A stretch of 64,000 bases of DNA from Clostridium fessum (GTDB lineage Bacteria > Bacillota > Clostridia > Lachnospirales > Lachnospiraceae): the NCBI RefSeq assembly GCF_003024715.1, contig NZ_PYLO01000007.1, forward strand, positions 1 to 64,000, in the 5' to 3' direction. Both the position numbers and the translations under genes were made by a program. The notes under the pieces were generated by a model, which ran no database searches, had not been told where the DNA came from, and saw only the letters and a list, made by a program, of their open reading frames with translations. The first letter of the stretch is position 1, and each line of letters starts with the position of its first letter. Shown piece after piece: positions 50,915 to 58,973 of this stretch.

Positions 50915-52720
50915 ATGCGGTACTTATTGGCGGCGATTAATGCCAAATATATACATTCAAATCTGGGAATTTACAGCCTGAGACGGTATGCGATGGAGCG
51001 GCTGGGGCTGGGACAGAAGGATGAGCAGGGTGCGGCTGTTGGAATGGAAATGGTTTCGGAGGCAGCAAAAGGCGCGAATCGAACGAAAACCGTGTCGGAA
51101 ATCCAGATCGATCTCGGCGAGTACACCATCAACCACCAGATGGATCAGATTCTGCAGGATATTTACCGGAGAAAACCGGATGTGGTGGGATTTTCCTGTT
51201 ATATCTGGAATATCGTTTACGTGAAGGAACTGATCCACGATTTGAAAAAGGTTCTTCCGCAGGTCCGCATCTGGATGGGAGGTCCGGAGGCTTCGTATGA
51301 CGCGGTTCACCTGATGGATGAGCTGCCGGAGGTCGAGCTGATCATGCAGGGCGAAGGCGAGGAGACCTTTACGCGGTTGGTGGAGGCGTGTGAGTGCGGG
51401 ACGGAGGTTTGTTTTTCAGAGCTCCCAGGCATTGTCCTACGCCGTTCGGATGGCATCATCGAGGTCCATCGTCCGGCGCCGCTCATGAATCTGGACGACA
51501 TTCCATTTTCCTACGGAGATTTAAGCGGGCTGGAACACCGCATTATCTACTATGAGAGCAGCCGTGGATGTCCATTTTCCTGTAGTTACTGTCTGTCCTC
51601 GATTGATAAAAAAGTGCGGTTCCGCAGCCTTTCGCTGGTAACCAGGGAGCTGCAGTTTTTCCTTGACCGGAAGGTGCCGCAGGTAAAGTTCGTAGACCGG
51701 ACGTTTAACTGCAAAAAGAGCCATTCGATGGCGATCTGGCAGTATTTGCTGGAACACGATAATGGAATTACCAACTTCCATTTTGAAATTTCATCGGATC
51801 TTCTGGATGATGACGAGCTGGCACTGATGAAACAGATGCGTCCGGGGCTGATTCAGTTGGAAATCGGCGTGCAGACGACGAACCCGGTGGTTGTGAAGGA
51901 GATCCGGAGGACGATGGATCTAGACAAGGTGGCGCGCCGTGTGGCGCAGGTCAACACCTTTGGCAACATCCATCAGCATCTCGACCTGATTGCGGGGCTT
52001 CCGTATGAGGATATCGAGAGCTTTCATCGTTCCTTCAACGATGTATACAAAATGGAGCCGGAACAGCTTCAGCTCGGCTTTCTGAAGGTGCTGAAAGGTT
52101 CCTATATGGAAGAAATGAAGCAGAAATACGGTCTGCTCAGCCAGAGCAAGCCGCCGTATGAGGTGCTTAGAACCAACTGGCTTTCCTATGAAGAGGTGAT
52201 CCGTCTCAAGGGTGTGGAAGAGATGGTCGAGGTCTATTACAACAGCGGGCAGTTCCGCCGCACGATGAAATGCCTGTCGCAGGAATGGGGCGATGCGTTT
52301 GATTTGTATGACCGCCTGGCGGCATTTTATGAGGAAGAGGGACTGAATGGAGTGAGCCATAATCGGCTGGCACGGTATGAGATTTTGTATCTGTTTATTC
52401 AGAAATGGGGAAACAAAGAAATTTCCTATCAGGATCTTCTCATTTATGACCTCTACCTCCGTGAAAACGTCAAGAGCCGTCCATCTTTTGCCCCGGATCC
52501 GTCGGAGTGGAAGAACGAGACGAAGCAGTTTTTCATGCGCGAGGCGAAGGAACGCCGTTATTTGAAGGGCTACGAGGCATACGATTCCAGGCAGATGGCG
52601 AAAATGGCGCATTTAGAGCGGATGGAAGACGGAAGGTTTGTGCTGTTTGATTACAAAAACCGGGATGCTCTGTTTGGCAATGCGGCGGCATTTTCCATTT
52701 CCCAGGATGAAATACAGTGA
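50915..52720 (+). CDS. B12-binding domain radical SAM protein (DUF4080)
   Basis: 601 residues. N-terminal cobalamin-binding Rossmann domain (RYLLAAINAKYIHSNLGIYSL ... GFSCYIWN, WMGGPEAS), a radical SAM domain with CPFSCSYC (about residue 217), and a C-terminal DUF4080 region (about 440-590). No His of the DxHxxG motif is seen, so cobalamin binding may be base-off or lost. The reaction of this family is unknown. It starts four bases after sua5 and is probably co-transcribed. Confidence 0.9.
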   Translation: MRYLLAAINAKYIHSNLGIYSLRRYAMERLGLGQKDEQGAAVGMEMVSEAAKGANRTKTVSEIQIDLGEYTINHQMDQILQDIYRRKPDVVGFSCYIWNIVYVKELIHDLKKVLPQVRIWMGGPEASYDAVHLMDELPEVELIMQGEGEETFTRLVEACECGTEVCFSELPGIVLRRSDGIIEVHRPAPLMNLDDIPFSYGDLSGLEHRIIYYESSRGCPFSCSYCLSSIDKKVRFRSLSLVTRELQFFLDRKVPQVKFVDRTFNCKKSHSMAIWQYLLEHDNGITNFHFEISSDLLDDDELALMKQMRPGLIQLEIGVQTTNPVVVKEIRRTMDLDKVARRVAQVNTFGNIHQHLDLIAGLPYEDIESFHRSFNDVYKMEPEQLQLGFLKVLKGSYMEEMKQKYGLLSQSKPPYEVLRTNWLSYEEVIRLKGVEEMVEVYYNSGQFRRTMKCLSQEWGDAFDLYDRLAAFYEEEGLNGVSHNRLARYEILYLFIQKWGNKEISYQDLLIYDLYLRENVKSRPSFAPDPSEWKNETKQFFMREAKERRYLKGYEAYDSRQMAKMAHLERMEDGRFVLFDYKNRDALFGNAAAFSISQDEIQ

Positions 52721-52835
52721 GAAATGGGATTTTCCCGAGAAAGACAGGAAAAAGAAATTGCGGATGGCGGCAGTCTCAACATCTGCGAACGAGAAGAAAT
52801 GTAGGACAGCCATATTTTAAATTAGATGGATAGTA

Positions 52836-52892
52836 AACTGTTCAGTAGGTCTGTGCATTTACTGCGCGTGACTGTGAAGGTACTGAACAGTT
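52836..52892. repeat. Perfect 12-base inverted repeat
   Basis: AACTGTTCAGTA and TACTGAACAGTT pair perfectly over a 33-base loop that itself contains ACTGCGCGTGACTGTGAAGG. It resembles a diverged, larger version of the GTTACTG palindromes. It lies 17 bases before the exonuclease gene; no T tract. Confidence 0.65.
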
Positions 52893-52908
52893 ACGATGGA
52901 TAAATAAA

Positions 52909-53634
52909 ATGGAAAAAACAAACAATTCTTATATAGCGATTGACCTGGAGACAACAGGGTTAAATCCCAAAACCGAGCGGATCATCGAGATTGGCGCGGC
53001 GCGGGTGGAAGATGGAAGCGTGGTGCAGACGTATTCGACGTTTGTCAACCCGGAGCGGGAACTGGATGCGCGCATCCGGGAGCTGACGGGAATCTGTGAC
53101 GATGATTTGAAGGATGCGCCGGTGCTGGATACAGTTTTGCCGGAACTTCTGGCATTCTGCGGGGAGCTGCCGCTTCTGGGGCATCATGTTATCTTTGATT
53201 TCAGCTTTCTCAAGCGGGCGGCGGTCAACCGGAAGTATACATTTGAGCACGCGGGGCTTGATACCTTGAAAATCTGCCGCCATTTTATGCCGGAGGAGGA
53301 AAAGAAGAATCTGGCAGCCGCGTGCCGGTATTTTGCGGTGGATCCGGGCGAGAGCCATCGGGCGCTTTCGGATGCGCTGGCGGCGCACCATCTGTATCAG
53401 GAGCTTAAAAACAGGTATTTTCTGGAAGTGCCGGAGGTGTTTGCACCGCAGCCTTTGATTTACAAGGTAAAACGCGAACAGCCCGCGTCAAAAAAGCAAA
53501 AAGAAGTCTTGCGGGAATTACTAAAATATCATAGAATAAATTTATCTGCGCAGATTGATTCGCTTTCGAAAAATGAGATTTCGAGACTTACGGATCAGAT
53601 TATCGCGCAGCATGGCAGAATGCAGAAGAGGTGA
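52909..53634 (+). CDS. 3'-5' exonuclease (DnaQ/PolC-epsilon-like)
   Basis: 241 residues. The DEDDh catalytic set is clear: AIDLETTGLNPKTERIIEIG (Asp, Glu), LLGHHVIFDFSFL (Asp), and ESHRALSDALAAHHL (His, Asp). The C-terminal 60 residues carry a helical, basic extension (KREQPASKKQKEVLRELLKY). It may proofread or trim DNA or RNA ends. It is a free-standing copy, not part of PolC. Confidence 0.9.
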   Translation: MEKTNNSYIAIDLETTGLNPKTERIIEIGAARVEDGSVVQTYSTFVNPERELDARIRELTGICDDDLKDAPVLDTVLPELLAFCGELPLLGHHVIFDFSFLKRAAVNRKYTFEHAGLDTLKICRHFMPEEEKKNLAAACRYFAVDPGESHRALSDALAAHHLYQELKNRYFLEVPEVFAPQPLIYKVKREQPASKKQKEVLRELLKYHRINLSAQIDSLSKNEISRLTDQIIAQHGRMQKR

Positions 53635-53639
53635 GAGAT

Positions 53640-53750
53640 ATGTTTAAATTTTCAAATCAGAAAACACGCCAGATCGTATCAGCGGTTGTTATTATAATCG
53701 TAGTAGTAGCGATGGTAGCGGGAACCATTTTGGCAGGTCTTATGATGTAA
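53640..53750 (+). CDS. Small single-span membrane protein
   Basis: 36 residues: MFKFSNQKTRQIVSAVVIII then VVVAMVAGTILAGLMM. A basic N-terminus and one hydrophobic helix. GAGGTGAGAG before the ATG overlaps the stop codon of the exonuclease gene, suggesting coupled translation. Function unknown. Confidence 0.65.
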   Translation: MFKFSNQKTRQIVSAVVIIIVVVAMVAGTILAGLMM

Positions 53751-53761
53751 AGGTTCGGTAG

Positions 53762-55264
53762 ATGATGAAAAAAAGAAATTGGATGGCAGGCGTATGCGGT
53801 GCGGCAGTGATGGGACTGCTTATAGCCGGTACGGGCACCGCGTCAGCGGGGACGATTCCCACGGGCTTTCAGGTCGGTGGGTTTGATCTTTCCGGGATGA
53901 CACGGGAAGAGGCGGATCAGACGATTGAGAAATCGATCGGGGAGATGGAAAATCAGACCATTTCGATCCGGGTAGAAGGTCATGAGGTTCAGACGACGGC
54001 GGCGGAGCTGGGATTTTCCTGGGTCAACCAGAACGAGATTGATGAGGAAGTGGAGAAACTTTCCGGCGGAAATCTTCTGCGCCGGTATCTGAATCAGAAG
54101 GAATTAGAGCAGTCCGGTGTGGATCTGCAGATTGAGACAGCGGTCGATGAAGCGAAGGTTGCCGAGTTTGTGCAGACCCGGTGCGCGGAATTTACGACAG
54201 CGCCGCAGGACGCCGTGATCACGCATGAAAATGGAGTCTTTCAGGTCAGCCAGTCTTCGGCGGGACAGGAAGTGGACATAGATGCGACGACAAAAGCACT
54301 GAATGAGGCGCTCGCGGGCGGTCTTTCGGAACCGGTTTCGGTGGAGGCAACAGTCAAAAATGCAGAGCCGACCCGCACGACAGAGGCATTATCTACGATT
54401 CAGGATGCACTTGGAACATTTAGTACCGGATTCAACCCGGGAAATGTGTCGCGTTCCAAGAATCTGCGGAACGGTGCGGCGAAGATCAACGGCACGGTTC
54501 TGATGCCGGGAGAAGAATTTTCGGCTTATACATGGCTGACCCCATTTACGGTGGAAAATGGCTATGCATCGGCAGGTTCCTATGCGAACGGTCAGGTAGT
54601 CGATACGGTCGGCGGTGGCGCCTGCCAGATCTGCACGACGCTCTACAATGCAGCGCTTCTGGCGGAGATGGATATCACCCAGCGCCAGAATCATTCGATG
54701 ATTGTTACTTACGTTCCAGCATCGCAGGATTCGGCGATCGCGGGTACTTATAAGGACCTGAAATTTAAAAATCCATACGATACCCCGATCTATATGGAAG
54801 GGGCAGTGAACGGCGGGACTATTTCATTTACGATATATGGAAAAGAGACACGGCCGGCAAACCGGACGATCAAATACGTTTCGGAGACACTGTCGAAGAA
54901 GGATCCGGGCGAGCCGATCACAAAGGTGGACGCATCTTTGAAGCCGGGTGCGAGGGTGAAGGAACAGTCGGCGCACTATGGGCTGCAGTCACGGCTCTGG
55001 AAATACGTCTACGTGGACGGCGTGGAGACGGAGAAAACCTTGCTGCAGACGGATACCTATATGGCATCGAAGGCAATCTACCGTGTAGGTCCGGCCGTTG
55101 CAGCTGCGGCACCGGCGGTTCCGGCTGGACCGCAGCCTGAGACACCACAGCCGGAAAATCCGGTTCCGGCACCGACGGAAGCACCGGCAGCACAGGAGCC
55201 GACCCCGGCACAGCCGCAGGGACCAGCCGGTCCGGCGCAGGAAGCAGCGCCGCCGATGGAGTGA
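53762..55264 (+). CDS. VanW family exported protein
   Basis: 500 residues. Signal peptide (MKKRNWMAGVCGAAVMGLLI ... ASAG), a peptidoglycan-binding-like domain of the YoaR type (about 30-215), and the VanW domain (about 225-360) with GEEFSAYTWLTPFT and DTVGGGACQICTTLYNAALL. A G5-like segment (about 375-435) follows, then a Pro/Ala-rich tail of about 60 residues. VanW was named from a vancomycin cluster but its chemistry is unknown; YoaR-like relatives are cell-wall associated. It follows the small membrane protein by 11 bases. Confidence 0.9.
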   Translation: MMKKRNWMAGVCGAAVMGLLIAGTGTASAGTIPTGFQVGGFDLSGMTREEADQTIEKSIGEMENQTISIRVEGHEVQTTAAELGFSWVNQNEIDEEVEKLSGGNLLRRYLNQKELEQSGVDLQIETAVDEAKVAEFVQTRCAEFTTAPQDAVITHENGVFQVSQSSAGQEVDIDATTKALNEALAGGLSEPVSVEATVKNAEPTRTTEALSTIQDALGTFSTGFNPGNVSRSKNLRNGAAKINGTVLMPGEEFSAYTWLTPFTVENGYASAGSYANGQVVDTVGGGACQICTTLYNAALLAEMDITQRQNHSMIVTYVPASQDSAIAGTYKDLKFKNPYDTPIYMEGAVNGGTISFTIYGKETRPANRTIKYVSETLSKKDPGEPITKVDASLKPGARVKEQSAHYGLQSRLWKYVYVDGVETEKTLLQTDTYMASKAIYRVGPAVAAAAPAVPAGPQPETPQPENPVPAPTEAPAAQEPTPAQPQGPAGPAQEAAPPME

Positions 55265-55379
55265 TAGCTTATATCGGATCATATATAGTGATGGTATGAG
55301 AGCAGAGATTTGTGGTAACATGGCGTGGTAAGCGCAGAAAATTACTGTACTTGAATGTGAAGCTGGGAAAGGAATCAGA

Positions 55380-55997
55380 ATGAACATAAAAGATGAAATT
55401 TTCGAGGCATACGGGGAGATGAAAGCCGAGCAGGATCTTCTGGCGGTCGGTTACACCGCACTTCTTGGTACCTCGATGGCGGCAAAAAGCGGCGAGTCGG
55501 CGCTTTTGAACCGATTTTCTGCACGGTATGTGAGAGAATGCCAGAATCTCTATGAGAAATGGAATCCGTCTCCGCTTCTGGAGGCATTTGCTGCACATAA
55601 AGAGCGGAAAGTGCTGACCCGTCTCGGCGCATCTGCGTGGTATCCGGCGGGCGGGGGCGGCGTCATGGCAGCGCTGTGGCATTTTTTTGATGGATTCGGA
55701 CTCGGATTTGAGATGGATCTCAGGAAACTTCCGATCCGCCAGGAGACGGTGGAGGTCTGCGAGGTATTTGACCTCAATCCATACCGTTTACAGTCCCAGG
55801 GCTGCATTTTGCTGACGGCGTCTAGCGGTCCGAAACTGCTAAAGAATCTGGAGAGAGAGGGCATTCCGGCGGCGCTCATCGGTCGGACGCGCACCGCGAT
55901 CGGACGCGAGATTTACAGCGGCGAAGTACATAGCTTTCTTGACCGGCCAAAACCGGATGAGATAGATAAAATGAAAGACTTACCAAAATCCCATTAA
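55380..55997 (+). CDS. AIR synthase C-domain-like protein (HypE/ThiL superfamily fragment)
   Basis: 205 residues. GGGGVMAALWHFFDGFGLGFEM, then VCEVFDLNPYRLQSQGCILLTA resembles the C-terminal half of AIR synthase-related proteins, such as HypE-like hydrogenase maturation factors. The N-terminal ATP-binding half is absent; instead there is a unique 110-residue helical region. It is probably not an active kinase or synthase. Function unknown. It is followed 14 bases later by an Lrp-type regulator gene. Confidence 0.65.
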   Translation: MNIKDEIFEAYGEMKAEQDLLAVGYTALLGTSMAAKSGESALLNRFSARYVRECQNLYEKWNPSPLLEAFAAHKERKVLTRLGASAWYPAGGGGVMAALWHFFDGFGLGFEMDLRKLPIRQETVEVCEVFDLNPYRLQSQGCILLTASSGPKLLKNLEREGIPAALIGRTRTAIGREIYSGEVHSFLDRPKPDEIDKMKDLPKSH

Positions 55998-56011
55998 CAG
56001 GAGGTAGTAAA

Positions 56012-56494
56012 GTGAGAGAGAGAATTTTAGCGGTCATTGAAAAAAACAGCCGCATCAGCGTCAAAGAGCTGGCGGATTTACTCGGGGAGAATGAAGCTGC
56101 GGTCGCGGCGGAGATCGCCGAAATGGAAAATGAACATATCATCTGCGGTTACCATACCCTGATTAACTGGGATAATACAGATGAGGAGAAGGTCATTGCA
56201 CTGATCGAAGTAAAGGTAACGCCGCAGCGCGAGATGGGCTTTGACAAGATTGCCGAGAGAATCTATCAGTACAGCGAGGTGACTTCGGTATACCTGATGT
56301 CCGGCGGCTATGATTTTACTGTTATGATCGAGGCGAAAACCATGCGTGCAGTTGCACAGTTCGTGGCAGAAAAGCTTTCCACGATCGATTCTGTGCTGAG
56401 TACCGCGACCCATTTTATTCTTAAAAAATACAAAGACCATGGTACCGTTCTCTGCGACGGTCCTCAGGATGAAAGGATGTTGATTGTTCCGTGA
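56012..56494 (+). CDS. Lrp/AsnC family transcriptional regulator
   Basis: 160 residues. N-terminal winged HTH (RILAVIEKNSRISVKELADLLG) and AsnC ligand domain (VIALIEVKVTPQREMGFDKI, YLMSGGYDFTVMIEAKTM). GTG start after AGGAGG. Its stop overlaps the start of the aminotransferase gene by four bases (GTGA), so the two are translationally coupled, and it probably senses an amino acid handled by that enzyme. Confidence 0.93.
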   Translation: MRERILAVIEKNSRISVKELADLLGENEAAVAAEIAEMENEHIICGYHTLINWDNTDEEKVIALIEVKVTPQREMGFDKIAERIYQYSEVTSVYLMSGGYDFTVMIEAKTMRAVAQFVAEKLSTIDSVLSTATHFILKKYKDHGTVLCDGPQDERMLIVP

Positions 56495-57666
56495 GAAACC
56501 CATTATCAGATACGATTGTAAATATTCCGCCGTCCGGAATCCGGAAGTTTTTTGACGTTGTCAGCGAGATGAAGGGCGCGATCTCCCTGGGCGTGGGCGA
56601 ACCGGATTTTGATACACCGTGGCATATCCGCGAAGAGGGCATTTATTCGCTGGAAAAAGGACGTACCTTCTATACGTCGAACTCTGGTTTAAAGGAACTG
56701 CGCCAGGAGATCTGCCATTATCTGAAACGTCGTCAGCGCCTTGAGTATGATCCGAATACAGAAGTGATGGTAACGGTCGGCGGTAGCGAGGCGATTGATA
56801 TCGCCCTGCGCGCGATGCTCAATCCGGGCGATGAGGTTCTGATTCCGCAGCCGAGTTACGTTTCCTATGTGCCGTGTACGGTGCTGGCGGGCGGTACGCC
56901 GGTCATTATCGAGCTGGAGGAGAAGGATGAGTTCCGTCTGACGCCGGAGAAGCTGCTGGAGAAAATCACACCGAAAACAAAGGTGCTGATTCTTCCATTC
57001 CCGAACAATCCAACGGGCGCGATCATGAACCGCACCGATCTGGAGGCGATCGCGAAGGTGATTGAGGAGAAGGATCTGTTTGTGCTGAGTGATGAAATTT
57101 ATTCCGAGCTGACCTACAGCGGCAAGCACGTTTCCATCGCGGAGATTTCCGGGATGCGTGACCGCACGGTGCTGATCAACGGATTTTCCAAGGCATATGC
57201 GATGACCGGGTGGCGTCTCGGCTATGCGGCAGCTCCAGCGCTTATCTTAAAACAGATGCTGAAAATCCATCAGTTTGCGATTATGTGTGCGCCGACCACC
57301 AGCCAGTATGCAGCGGTTGACGCTCTGCGGAATGGCGATGAGGACATTGCCCGCATGAAGAAAGCCTACGATGAGCGCCGCCGCTATCTTTTGAGAGAGT
57401 TCCGGGCGCTTGGCATGGACTGTTTCGAGCCGTATGGAGCATTTTATATGTTCCCGTGCATCAAACGGTTTGGCATGACCTCGGATGAATTCGCAAACCG
57501 CCTGTTACAGGAAGAGAAGCTGGCGCTTGTGCCGGGCACCGCGTTTGGAAACTGCGGCGAGGGCTATCTGCGTGTTTCCTATGCGTATTCGCTGGAGGAT
57601 CTGCAGAAGGCGATCGAGCGCATCAAGCGGTTTGTGGCACGGCTGGATGGAGAGAAGAAATGTTAA
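56491..57666 (+). CDS. Aminotransferase class I/II (PLP-dependent)
   Basis: 391 residues. SLGVGEPDFDTP, YTSNSGLKELRQEI, FPNNPTGAIMNR, LSDEIYSELTY, and the PLP-lysine motif NGFSKAYAMTGWRLGYA. It belongs to subgroup I-gamma (aromatic/aspartate aminotransferase-like). Substrate not deducible. Start is GTG 56491, overlapping the regulator. Confidence 0.94.
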   Translation: MRNPLSDTIVNIPPSGIRKFFDVVSEMKGAISLGVGEPDFDTPWHIREEGIYSLEKGRTFYTSNSGLKELRQEICHYLKRRQRLEYDPNTEVMVTVGGSEAIDIALRAMLNPGDEVLIPQPSYVSYVPCTVLAGGTPVIIELEEKDEFRLTPEKLLEKITPKTKVLILPFPNNPTGAIMNRTDLEAIAKVIEEKDLFVLSDEIYSELTYSGKHVSIAEISGMRDRTVLINGFSKAYAMTGWRLGYAAAPALILKQMLKIHQFAIMCAPTTSQYAAVDALRNGDEDIARMKKAYDERRRYLLREFRALGMDCFEPYGAFYMFPCIKRFGMTSDEFANRLLQEEKLALVPGTAFGNCGEGYLRVSYAYSLEDLQKAIERIKRFVARLDGEKKC

Positions 57667-58154
57667 ATATTGTACTCTATGAACCGGAGATGCCGATGAA
57701 TACAGGAAATATAGGACGAAGCTGCGTGGCAACGAACACGCGGCTTCATCTGATCGAGCCTCTCGGTTTTAAATTGAATGATAAAATGGTAAAAAGAGCG
57801 GGTCTTGATTACTGGCCGCATCTGGACGTGACAGTTTACAGCGATTTTAAAGATTTTCTGGAGAAGAATCCGGGCGCGCGCCCGTATATGGCGACCACGA
57901 AGACGACGCAGGTGTATACGGACGTTCACTACGATCCGGACTGCTATATCATGTTCGGACCGGAAAGCCGCGGCATCCCGGAAGAACTCCTGATCGAAGA
58001 CCCGGAGCGCTGCGTCCGCATCCCGATGTGGGGTGAGATGCGCTCTCTGAATCTGTCAAACTCGGTGGCGATCATTCTGTATGAGGCGCTGCGGCAGAAT
58101 GGGTTTGAGAAGATGAATACGGAGGGGCATCTGCATCACCTCCAGTGGAAATAA
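57660..58154 (+). CDS. trmL: tRNA (cytidine(34)-2'-O)-methyltransferase
   Basis: 164 residues, the short SPOUT form. MNTGNIGRSCVATNTRLHLI, MFGPESRGIPEELL and RIPMWGEMRSLNLSNSVAII are the three trefoil-knot motifs. It methylates the wobble nucleotide of certain leucine tRNAs. The start overlaps the aminotransferase gene by seven bases. Confidence 0.95.
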   Translation: MLNIVLYEPEMPMNTGNIGRSCVATNTRLHLIEPLGFKLNDKMVKRAGLDYWPHLDVTVYSDFKDFLEKNPGARPYMATTKTTQVYTDVHYDPDCYIMFGPESRGIPEELLIEDPERCVRIPMWGEMRSLNLSNSVAIILYEALRQNGFEKMNTEGHLHHLQWK

Positions 58155-58205
58155 GGTGGATTCTGTCCCACACGTGCGTCATCAACGTCTCAGATGAAAC
58201 AGGAA

Positions 58206-58637
58206 TTAGTGGCACCAAGTCCCACAGGCACTGATATTTCCGTCGCATTCGGCGTCGGAGTCAGTGCCATTTTTATTGTTGTCCGGCAGGTGGACGCCGC
58301 AGGATGGTCCGTTATTTCCGCTCCGGTCAAAGTGAAGCATTCCGTTTAAGAAGTCTTCGACGCGGTCTTTAGGAGCGCCTTTGGCGCCGCCGAGAACCTG
58401 GATGCTGGTTTCGCGCAGGGCGATCATCATCGGGATCGGAAGGGCGTCGCAGAGGAGGACGGCAGTATTTTCTTTTTTCAGAAACTCGACCAGCGCGCCG
58501 GGATCGTTTGCATAGGTCTGTTTCAAGGTTTTGGTGGAAATAATCTCATCGTCAACTACATCAAAAATTAAAAATTCTTTCACCTGAGCCAGGTGGGAGC
58601 AGATTTCTCCGTTTTCATAAGGGACTGCAATTTTCAT
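58206..58637 (-). CDS. Dinitrogenase iron-molybdenum cofactor-family protein (NifX/NafY-like)
   Basis: 143 residues. MKIAVPYENGEICSHLAQVKEF and LCDALPIPMMIALRETSIQV give the NifX-like fold (about 1-105). The tail is Cys/His-rich (CGVH, CDGNISACGTWCH), as in many free-standing members in anaerobes. They may carry metal clusters; no nitrogenase genes are present. The ATG follows AGGAGG. Confidence 0.85.
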   Translation of the reverse strand: MKIAVPYENGEICSHLAQVKEFLIFDVVDDEIISTKTLKQTYANDPGALVEFLKKENTAVLLCDALPIPMMIALRETSIQVLGGAKGAPKDRVEDFLNGMLHFDRSGNNGPSCGVHLPDNNKNGTDSDAECDGNISACGTWCH

Positions 58638-58748
58638 GAGTGACCTCCTTTTTTAGAGATAGTATAGCGCTTAGAATTGAAAAATCAATATAAATGTATA
58701 TGCTATTTATGAAAAAATATATAATAGACATATATGGAGGTGGCTTGT

Positions 58749-58889
58749 ATGGATGGAGTAAATATTGAGAAGAATGAAAAGAAGAATGCGTTACTGATAG
58801 CAATCGAAGAAGGAAGAACGATTGTAAAAGATCCAAATGCACCGAGATATTCCAGTATGGAAGACTTAAAAGCGGCATTGGAAGTATAA
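58749..58889 (+). CDS. Small RelB/DinJ-antitoxin-like protein without partner
   Basis: 46 residues. The C-terminal pattern DPNAPRYSSMEDLKAALEV matches the tail of RelB/DinJ-type antitoxins (aspartate-proline, Tyr, then Glu-Leu helix). The N-terminal DNA-binding half is missing or very short. No toxin gene follows; a terminator does. TGGAGG is eight bases before the ATG. Confidence 0.5.
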   Translation: MDGVNIEKNEKKNALLIAIEEGRTIVKDPNAPRYSSMEDLKAALEV

Positions 58890-58907
58890 TATCTTTGATA
58901 GAAAAAG

Positions 58908-58943
58908 AGAGCCAGCAGAATACACTTCTGTTGACTCTTTTTT
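58908..58943 (+). terminator. Terminator after the antitoxin-like gene
   Basis: AGAGCCAGCAGAA pairs with TTCTGTTGACTCT (with G-U pair and one mismatch) and runs into six T residues. Confidence 0.8.
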
Positions 58944-58973
58944 GCAAATATGATTTGAAAAACGGCACACCGC

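Noticed and set aside
58206..58637. Nitrogen fixation function for the NifX-like protein
   Set aside because: No nif structural genes are in the window, and free-standing members of this family are common in anaerobes that do not fix nitrogen.
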